Below, piece after piece: positions 15,749-20,204 of a stretch of 20,204 nt of DNA. The first letter of the stretch is position 1; the number at the start of each line of letters is the position of its first letter. The notes beneath the pieces are model-generated. The model searched no databases. It was given only the letters and a program-made list of their open reading frames with translations, and was not told where the DNA came from. The DNA is from an uncultured Collinsella sp. GTDB taxonomy: Bacteria > Actinomycetota > Coriobacteriia > Coriobacteriales > Coriobacteriaceae. A program made the translations under genes and the position numbers. Where the stretch lies: contig CAAEDE010000075.1 in assembly GCA_900754525.1 (NCBI GenBank), forward strand, positions 1 to 20,204. The letters run 5' to 3'.

Positions 15749-16996
15749 TTATGCAAAGCGGGCGACGAGCTCCTGGAGCACGTCGGTCATCTTGACGAGC
15801 GAACTGACCGGGACGAACTCGTTGACGCCGTGGTAGCAATAGCCGCCGGTGGAAAGGTTGGGGCAGGGCAGACCGCGGAACGACAGCTGAGCGCCGTCGG
15901 TGCCGCCACGAATCGGCAGCACTTGGGGCTCAACGCCGCAGGCAAGGTAGGCTTCCTTGGCAACATCAATAAGCTCGGGATAGTCACGAACGATCTCGGC
16001 CATATTTCGATACTGCTGCTTAATCTCGACTGTCACGCGCTCCTCACCCAGACGCTGGTTGAGCATCGAGGCGGCGGCATCAATAAGGTCGAGTTTCTGC
16101 TGGAACTTGGCGGCGTCATGGTCGCGGATGATATAGCGCGCTGTGGCGTGATCGACGGTCGCAGATACACCCTCAAGGTGATAAAAGCCCTCGTAGCCTT
16201 CCGTATACTCCGGGCGCTGCACGTAGGGGAGCAACGCGTTGAAGTCGCAGAACAGATTGCCTGCGTTGACCATACGGCCCTTAGCGTCGCCCGGGTGGAT
16301 GGACTGGCCCTCAAAGCGGACGGTCGCCTCGGCGGCGTTAAAGCACTCCCACTCCAGTTCGCCGATGGGGCCGCCGTCGACCGTGTAGGCGTACTTGCAG
16401 CCAAAGGTATCGATATCCAACAGCTCGGCTCCGTGGCCGATCTCCTCGTCAGGGCAGAAGCAAATGCCGAGTGCGGGATGGGGCAGAGAAGGGTCCTGAG
16501 CGATACGCGCGACAAGCGACATGATCTCAGCGACGCCCGCCTTGTCGTCTGCGCCCAGCAGCGTGGTGCCATCGCTGCAGACCAAGTCCTCACCCGCGAG
16601 GTCGTTCAGGGCGGGAAGCTTGGCGGTACTCATGGCAACGGGCTTACCGTCAACCGTGCCGCAGACCAGGTCGCCGCCTTCGTAGTGTACGATGTGCGGC
16701 TTCACGCCGGCACCCGGTGCAACTTCGGTGGTGTCGAGATGGGCGATCAGGCCCAGGGCGGGCTTGTCCTCAGCGCCCGCACTCGCGGGGATATGCGCGC
16801 AGACATAGGCGTGCTCGGTCACGTGGGCATCTTCCGCGCCAAGCTCGCGCAGCTCTTCAGCCAGCACGTTGGCAAGGTCAAACTGAACGGCGCTCGAGGG
16901 TACCTGGTCGCAGTTTGCATCCTCGGACTGCGTGTTGATCTGGACGTAGCGCAAAAAGCGCTCGAGGACATCGTGGTTCGTAGTGGTGTTTTCCAT
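15749..16996 (-). CDS. pepT: Peptidase T (tripeptide aminopeptidase)
   Basis: PepT removes the N-terminal residue from tripeptides in the cytoplasm; M20 metallopeptidase with two zinc ions. The 415-residue protein has the expected ligands and catalytic residues: H86 and D88 in GLIAHLDTTEVAPG, D150 in GADDKAGVAEIM, E184 and E185 in CPDEEIGHG, D207 in TVDGGPIGELEWE, and H389 in STGGYCYHGVNEFVPV. GTDGAQLSF (365-373) is also typical. The start at 16996 has GGAG 8-11 bases upstream on the - strand; a longer in-frame extension up to 17092 would add 32 residues unlike the family and would run through the promoter region. It is the only gene on the - strand and is divergent from the DtxR/MntR-like regulator. 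Confidence 0.96.
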   Translation of the reverse strand: MENTTTNHDVLERFLRYVQINTQSEDANCDQVPSSAVQFDLANVLAEELRELGAEDAHVTEHAYVCAHIPASAGAEDKPALGLIAHLDTTEVAPGAGVKPHIVHYEGGDLVCGTVDGKPVAMSTAKLPALNDLAGEDLVCSDGTTLLGADDKAGVAEIMSLVARIAQDPSLPHPALGICFCPDEEIGHGAELLDIDTFGCKYAYTVDGGPIGELEWECFNAAEATVRFEGQSIHPGDAKGRMVNAGNLFCDFNALLPYVQRPEYTEGYEGFYHLEGVSATVDHATARYIIRDHDAAKFQQKLDLIDAAASMLNQRLGEERVTVEIKQQYRNMAEIVRDYPELIDVAKEAYLACGVEPQVLPIRGGTDGAQLSFRGLPCPNLSTGGYCYHGVNEFVPVSSLVKMTDVLQELVARFA

Positions 16997-17034
16997 AAAG
17001 ACCGCTCCAATCTTGGTCGTCGTGTGCAACAAGA

Positions 17035-17063
17035 ACTCTAGCACGGTATGCCACGGCATACCG
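17035..17063 (-). promoter_or_regulatory. Candidate pepT promoter (extended -10)
   Basis: On the - strand TGCTAGAGT (17043 down to 17035) is an extended -10 element. The matching -35 position, about 17 bases further upstream, falls inside the 17044-17063 palindrome and is a poor match. The transcript would start near 17028, about 30 bases before the pepT start codon. Confidence 0.35.
17044..17063. promoter_or_regulatory. Palindromic candidate operator between pepT and the metalloregulator gene
   Basis: CGGTATGCC-AC-GGCATACCG is a perfect 9-bp inverted repeat with a 2-base centre. The loop is too short for a good RNA hairpin, so a dimeric DNA-binding protein is the likelier reader. It overlaps the predicted -35 regions of both divergent promoters. 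The adjacent DtxR/MntR-like protein is the natural candidate, since this family binds palindromes of about 19-21 bases and is often encoded beside its sites; this is inference. Confidence 0.6.
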
Positions 17064-17085
17064 CGACGCTTGGATGGGGTAGAAT
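17057..17085 (+). promoter_or_regulatory. Candidate promoter of the DtxR/MntR-like gene
   Basis: TAGAAT (17080-17085) is a good -10 box. The -35 position (17057-17062, CATACC) is a poor match and lies in the right arm of the palindrome, so binding there should control this promoter. The transcript would start near 17092, about 25 bases before the ATG at 17117. Confidence 0.4.
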
Positions 17086-17116
17086 CAGCCATTGAATGCA
17101 GAAGGGACGGAAGATC

Positions 17117-17539
17117 ATGGATACGACAAATAGCTCGCGCGAACTACACCTGACGGTGGCGAACGAAGACTACTTGGAGTGCATGGTTCGCATTGAAAGC
17201 GAAGAGGGGGAAACCAACGGCGTGCGATCGGTCGACATCGCGCAGCGCCTTGGCGTCTCCAAGGCATCGGTCAATAAAGCGGTTTCGGCGCTCAAAGCAT
17301 CCGAACTTGTCGAGCAGTCGCACTACGGCAAGGTAGTCCTGACCGATCGCGGCCGCGAGGTTGGCACGGCTATCTGGTACCGTCATCGCCTCATCCGCAC
17401 GTTTTTGGTTCAGGAGCTCGGTGTCGAATTTGAGCGAGCCGATTCCGAGGCCTGCATGATGGAGCATGCGCTTTCCGAGGACACGATGAGCCGCTGGCTC
17501 GCCTATCTCGAAAAGCAGGGAATCAGCGTCGAGGAATAG
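17117..17539 (+). CDS. DtxR/MntR-family metal-dependent transcriptional regulator
   Basis: The 140-residue protein has a winged helix-turn-helix (about 35-78, with VDIAQRLGVSKASVNKAVSAL) and a helical metal-binding and dimerisation domain, and lacks the C-terminal SH3-like domain of DtxR, so its build is that of MntR (142 residues). Likely metal ligands are D18 and E21 (NEDYLE, as D8 and E11 of MntR), H90 (YRHRL), C113, E116 and H117 (EACMMEH). The cysteine matches DtxR/IdeR (C102) where MntR has Glu99, so the site mixes manganese-type and iron-type features and the metal cannot be assigned. The ATG at 17117 has AGGGACGGAAG upstream; an ATG at 17096 is also possible and would add 7 residues. 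The methyltransferase gene begins 10 bases after its stop. Confidence 0.88.
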   Translation: MDTTNSSRELHLTVANEDYLECMVRIESEEGETNGVRSVDIAQRLGVSKASVNKAVSALKASELVEQSHYGKVVLTDRGREVGTAIWYRHRLIRTFLVQELGVEFERADSEACMMEHALSEDTMSRWLAYLEKQGISVEE

Positions 17540-17549
17540 CGGGATATAT

Positions 17550-18443
17550 ATGGATACGAGTTATTACAACCGCTTTGGTGCCGAGGAACTTACGCGCCGC
17601 TTGTCGAGCGAGACCTTGTTGGCGCAGGGCCCCATGGGCAGTGTTTTGTTGAATGAGTACGATGCCGCCGATATTCCACCGGCGTTTTGGAATCTGGCAG
17701 AGCCGCAGACCGTTTCTCGTATCCATCGCCTGTATGTTGCCGCTGGCGCGCAGGTGCTCATTACCAACACCTTTCAGGCATCAAGCTATGCCCTCAAGCA
17801 CGACCAGATTGCGCCGTCCGTGGCGGAGGTCAATCGCGGGGCCGTCGACGATGCCCGCCAGGCGCACCCTCAGCTGCTGCTGGGCTCGATGGGCCCGATC
17901 GGTATTGAGTGGTTTGCCGAGGACTCTGCCGAGTATCGTGAAATCCGAGGCATTGCGCGCGAACAGGCGCACGCCTTGCTCAATGCCGGTGTTGACGGTC
18001 TGCTGATCGAGACGGTGACGTCTATCCGTAATTTGCAGCCCATACTTGCCGGTGCCCGAGATGCCGCCGACGGCATGCCTGTTCTGGTGAGTTTTGTCGT
18101 TGACGATAAAGGCGACCTGTTGGGCGATGGCCTCAACATCGAGGCAGCCGTTTTGTACGCCGAAAAACACGGCGCAAACTCGGTTGGTGTTAATTGCTGT
18201 TCGCTTGCGGCCGCGAACGCGGCGGTGCCCAGGATGGTTGCATCGGCGACTACTCCCGTCACGGTGCGTCCCAACGTGGGCGATCCGGTCCAGACTCAGG
18301 ATGGCCCCGTATGGCACGAGAACCCCGAAGCTTTTGCGCGCGTATGCATCGAATGGAGGCATGCCGGTGCCGCAATGGTGGGCAGTTGCTGTGGAACCAC
18401 GGCAATCACTACGGCAGCGATGGCCGAGGCACTCGATATATAA
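17550..18443 (+). CDS. Stand-alone homocysteine S-methyltransferase domain protein
   Basis: The 297-residue protein is a single Hcy-binding (PF02574) barrel like the first module of MetH, MmuM or betaine-homocysteine methyltransferase. It has the N-terminal GPMGSVLLN loop (27-35), ITNTF (71-75), and the three zinc cysteines C216 (GVNC) and C280-C281 (GSCCGTT). It should transfer a methyl group to homocysteine to give methionine; the methyl donor cannot be told, and no folate or cobalamin domain is attached. It follows the metalloregulator gene by 10 bases, so it may be co-transcribed and regulated with it; because the reaction is zinc-dependent, a metal link is conceivable but unproven. Ribosome site is GAGGAATAGCGGGA. 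A strong terminator follows. Confidence 0.9.
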   Translation: MDTSYYNRFGAEELTRRLSSETLLAQGPMGSVLLNEYDAADIPPAFWNLAEPQTVSRIHRLYVAAGAQVLITNTFQASSYALKHDQIAPSVAEVNRGAVDDARQAHPQLLLGSMGPIGIEWFAEDSAEYREIRGIAREQAHALLNAGVDGLLIETVTSIRNLQPILAGARDAADGMPVLVSFVVDDKGDLLGDGLNIEAAVLYAEKHGANSVGVNCCSLAAANAAVPRMVASATTPVTVRPNVGDPVQTQDGPVWHENPEAFARVCIEWRHAGAAMVGSCCGTTAITTAAMAEALDI

Positions 18444-18448
18444 AGGGC

Positions 18449-18478
18449 AAAACCGCTCCATACGGGGCGGTTTTTTTT
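18449..18478 (+). terminator. Rho-independent terminator after the methyltransferase gene
   Basis: AAAACCGCTCC (18449-18459) pairs with GGGGCGGTTTT (18464-18474) with one G-U pair and an ATAC loop, followed by more T to 18478. It begins 6 bases after the stop codon and ends the regulator/methyltransferase transcript. Confidence 0.95.
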
Positions 18479-18602
18479 ATTGCCTGCATGTCCTCGGCAG
18501 CATTTGCCCAAATGGTGAATGCTGGTGCCGGCAGGTTGCTGAGTGCATGTTGCGGGTATACCCCATGCGTACCATGATCCAAACACTGTGAGGTGTCTGC
18601 GC
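18479..18602 (+). promoter_or_regulatory. Upstream region of the phosphohexomutase gene with a weak candidate promoter
   Basis: TTGCTG (18536-18541) and TATACC (18557-18562) are 15 bases apart, a suboptimal promoter; the -10 lies in the small palindrome GGGTATACCC (18554-18563). A GAGG ribosome site is at 18590-18593. Since a strong terminator lies just before, a promoter must be in this gap, but its exact place is uncertain. Confidence 0.3.
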
Positions 18603-20003
18603 GTGTGCGCGATAATTCATTTTGGAACTGACGGTTGGCGCGCTCGCGTCGATGAGGACTTCACTGCCGATAACGTTGCCCGTATCGCCGATGCCGTCGG
18701 CGAGTTGTGGCAAAAGACCAATCCGGGCAAAACGGTATATATAGGGTTCGACACCCGGCCCCTGGCGCGCGAGTTCGCTGAGCTTGCGGCGGGCGTGCTA
18801 GCAGCGCACGGGCTAGACGCCGTGCTCGCTTCGCGACCTGTTCCGACCCCTGCCCTTACGTGGGCGGCGGCTTATGACGGTGAGGCGTGCGGCGCGCTCA
18901 TGGTGACGGGGTCCCATCATCCGCAGGGTTATCTGTGCCTCAAGATTCGCATGGGTGATGGCTCAACCGCCAACCAGGATGTCATCGAAGAGCTCGAAGA
19001 GACCATGGCTCCCGAGCCAATGGGGATCGAGGGGCAATATCGCACCGCGGATATCATTCCTGACTATATGCAGGCGGTGGCATCGTTTGTCGATGCCGAA
19101 GCCATCCGCGACGCGCACCTGCGCGTGGTTGTCGATCCCATGGGCGGCGCAGCCCAGGGCTATCTAGCCGACTTGCTGCGCGAGCTTGGCGTTGAGGTGC
19201 ACGAGATTCACGCCGGGCAGGCGTCTGACCAAGAAGATATCTGCCCCGACCCCGTTGAGCCTTGGGTGGACGCTTGCGAGCGCACGGTTATCGATGACGG
19301 AGCTTGCGCTGGCCTGGTGACCGACGGCGACGCCGACCGTATCGGTGCGGTTGACGAGCGCGGCAGATATATACATCCGCATCAGATCATGGCGCTCGTT
19401 TTGGGCGACTTGGTTCAATTTCGTAATTTGGAGGGGCGCGTCGTCGTCAATCTTTCGTGCTCGACGCTTGTGCGTCGCATTGCCGAGGCGCTTGGCTGCC
19501 GCGTGACCGTCAAACCAGTCGGTTTCAAATATATAGCGGCGGAGATGAAGAAGGGCGGCGTCCTCATAGGCGGCGAAGAAGCCGGTGGTATCGGCATTGC
19601 CGCGCATATGCCCGAGCGCGATGGAATCCTCGCCTGTCTAATTCTGTGTGAGCTTATGGCAAAGACGGACGCGCCTTTGGGCGTTCTGGTCGACCAACTC
19701 GAGGACAGTTTTGGTAAGACGAGTTACGGTCGACGGGATTTGCGCCTTGAGGCCGAAGATGCCGAAACGTTACGAACCCTGCTGCCGGGCGTAAACCCCA
19801 AGTCGATTTGTGGCAAGGTGCCGCAAAACGTTAGTCATATGGATGGTTTGCGTTTGGCATTCGAGGATGACACGTGGCTGCTGGTCCGTCCTAGCGGGAC
19901 CGAACCAGTGGTGCGCGTCTACGCCGAGGGGTTCTCGGTGGAAGAACGTGATGAGTTGCTCGATGCTGGCTGTGCTTTAGCTAGGGGGACGTATCCGCTT
20001 TAA
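18603..20003 (+). CDS. Phosphoglucomutase/phosphomannomutase family protein
   Basis: Alpha-D-phosphohexomutases interconvert hexose 1- and 6-phosphates through a phosphoserine. The 466-residue protein has FGTDGWRA (7-14), the active-site segment TGSHHPQGY with S104 (TASHNP in most relatives), the magnesium loop DGDADR (241-246), the sugar-selecting GEEAGGIG (324-331) followed by HMPERDGI, and the phosphate-binding RPSGTEP (429-435). The GEEAGG form points to phosphoglucomutase/phosphomannomutase rather than GlmM, but specificity is not certain. The GTG at 18603 puts FGTDGWRA near residue 7 as in the family and has GAGG 9 bases upstream; GTG at 18588 and 18543 are in-frame alternatives. No gene follows in the window. 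Confidence 0.92.
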   Translation: MCAIIHFGTDGWRARVDEDFTADNVARIADAVGELWQKTNPGKTVYIGFDTRPLAREFAELAAGVLAAHGLDAVLASRPVPTPALTWAAAYDGEACGALMVTGSHHPQGYLCLKIRMGDGSTANQDVIEELEETMAPEPMGIEGQYRTADIIPDYMQAVASFVDAEAIRDAHLRVVVDPMGGAAQGYLADLLRELGVEVHEIHAGQASDQEDICPDPVEPWVDACERTVIDDGACAGLVTDGDADRIGAVDERGRYIHPHQIMALVLGDLVQFRNLEGRVVVNLSCSTLVRRIAEALGCRVTVKPVGFKYIAAEMKKGGVLIGGEEAGGIGIAAHMPERDGILACLILCELMAKTDAPLGVLVDQLEDSFGKTSYGRRDLRLEAEDAETLRTLLPGVNPKSICGKVPQNVSHMDGLRLAFEDDTWLLVRPSGTEPVVRVYAEGFSVEERDELLDAGCALARGTYPL

Positions 20004-20204
20004 CCATGAGACTGCCTTATATAAAGAGATGCTCGGCGAGCGGTAGTTAACGGCTGGCAAACGTTAGTCGGATCACAAGATGTGTAGGAAATGTGTACGA
20101 CCAGATTCCCGCCCACGGCGCCCCTCCGGTCTGGCAATATATCTCCTTGCCGCGCGGCCCGGTCGGACCGGGAACCAGCGCAGGCGTGCACCTTGAGAAC
20201 CGGA
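20004..20204. other. Gene-free end of the window, possible rRNA operon leader
   Basis: I see no convincing gene in these 200 bases. They hold a perfect hairpin CCCGGT-CGG-ACCGGG (20158-20172) and end in CCTTGAGAACCGGA, which resembles the boxA-containing sequence (TTGAGAAC type) found shortly before 16S or 23S rRNA in many Gram-positive bacteria. A 63-codon frame on the - strand (to 20191) has no family features. The rRNA leader idea is from memory of such sequences and depends on what lies beyond 20204. Confidence 0.3.

Noticed and set aside
15722..17041. A 439-codon open frame on the + strand opposite pepT
   Set aside because: It starts inside the bidirectional terminator and has no family features, whereas the - strand encodes a full peptidase T with all metal ligands.
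20000..20191. A 63-codon frame on the - strand at the end of the window
   Set aside because: No recognisable domain, odd composition, and it covers the hairpin region that may be an rRNA leader.

Overview
The window looks like a piece of an actinobacterial chromosome, most likely from class Coriobacteriia and close to Collinsella. This is inferred from the high-GC codon usage (third positions mostly G or C), frequent GTG/TTG starts, the upp to atp gene order and the general character of the proteins; no rRNA is present to prove it. Almost all of it is housekeeping DNA on the + strand, with one gene (pepT) on the - strand.

Layout. Positions 1-48 hold the terminator of an off-window gene. Positions 49-495 are a lower-GC stretch with a REP-like palindrome and short repeats. 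prmC (571-1845) follows and carries a large acidic insertion. A toxin/antitoxin pair (1921-2605) with its own promoter and a palindromic candidate operator separates prmC from a tsaC/Sua5-family gene (2754-3497), which is followed 13 bases later by glycerol kinase glpK (3511-5052). upp (5176-5823) comes next.

A clear promoter at 6016-6043 drives the complete F-type ATP synthase operon: a small AtpI-position membrane protein, then atpB, E, F, H, A, G, D, C (6105-12988), with overlapping or nearly abutting junctions and a long leader with a strong ribosome site before atpE. A strong hairpin terminator sits between atpC and murA (13077-14360). murA is followed by an LCP-family cell-wall ligase (14373-15614) with a Ser/Asp/Gly tail. 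A bidirectional terminator separates this from convergent pepT (15749-16996, -).

pepT is divergent from a DtxR/MntR-like metalloregulator (17117-17539). The gap between them contains a 20-bp perfect palindrome overlapping both predicted -35 regions. A stand-alone homocysteine S-methyltransferase-type gene (17550-18443) lies just downstream of the regulator, then a terminator and a phosphoglucomutase/phosphomannomutase (18603-20003). The last 200 bases hold no recognisable gene and may be the start of an rRNA operon leader.

How the genes work together: ATP synthase makes the energy supply; murA starts peptidoglycan precursor synthesis and the LCP enzyme attaches glycopolymers to the wall; the phosphohexomutase feeds sugar phosphates; upp salvages uracil; prmC and tsaC support translation. 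I saw no CRISPR array, phage, insertion sequence, tRNA gene or obviously new multi-gene system. The observations most worth a second look are the PrmC insertion, the toxin/antitoxin module between prmC and tsaC, and the hybrid metal site of the DtxR/MntR protein with its nearby palindrome.
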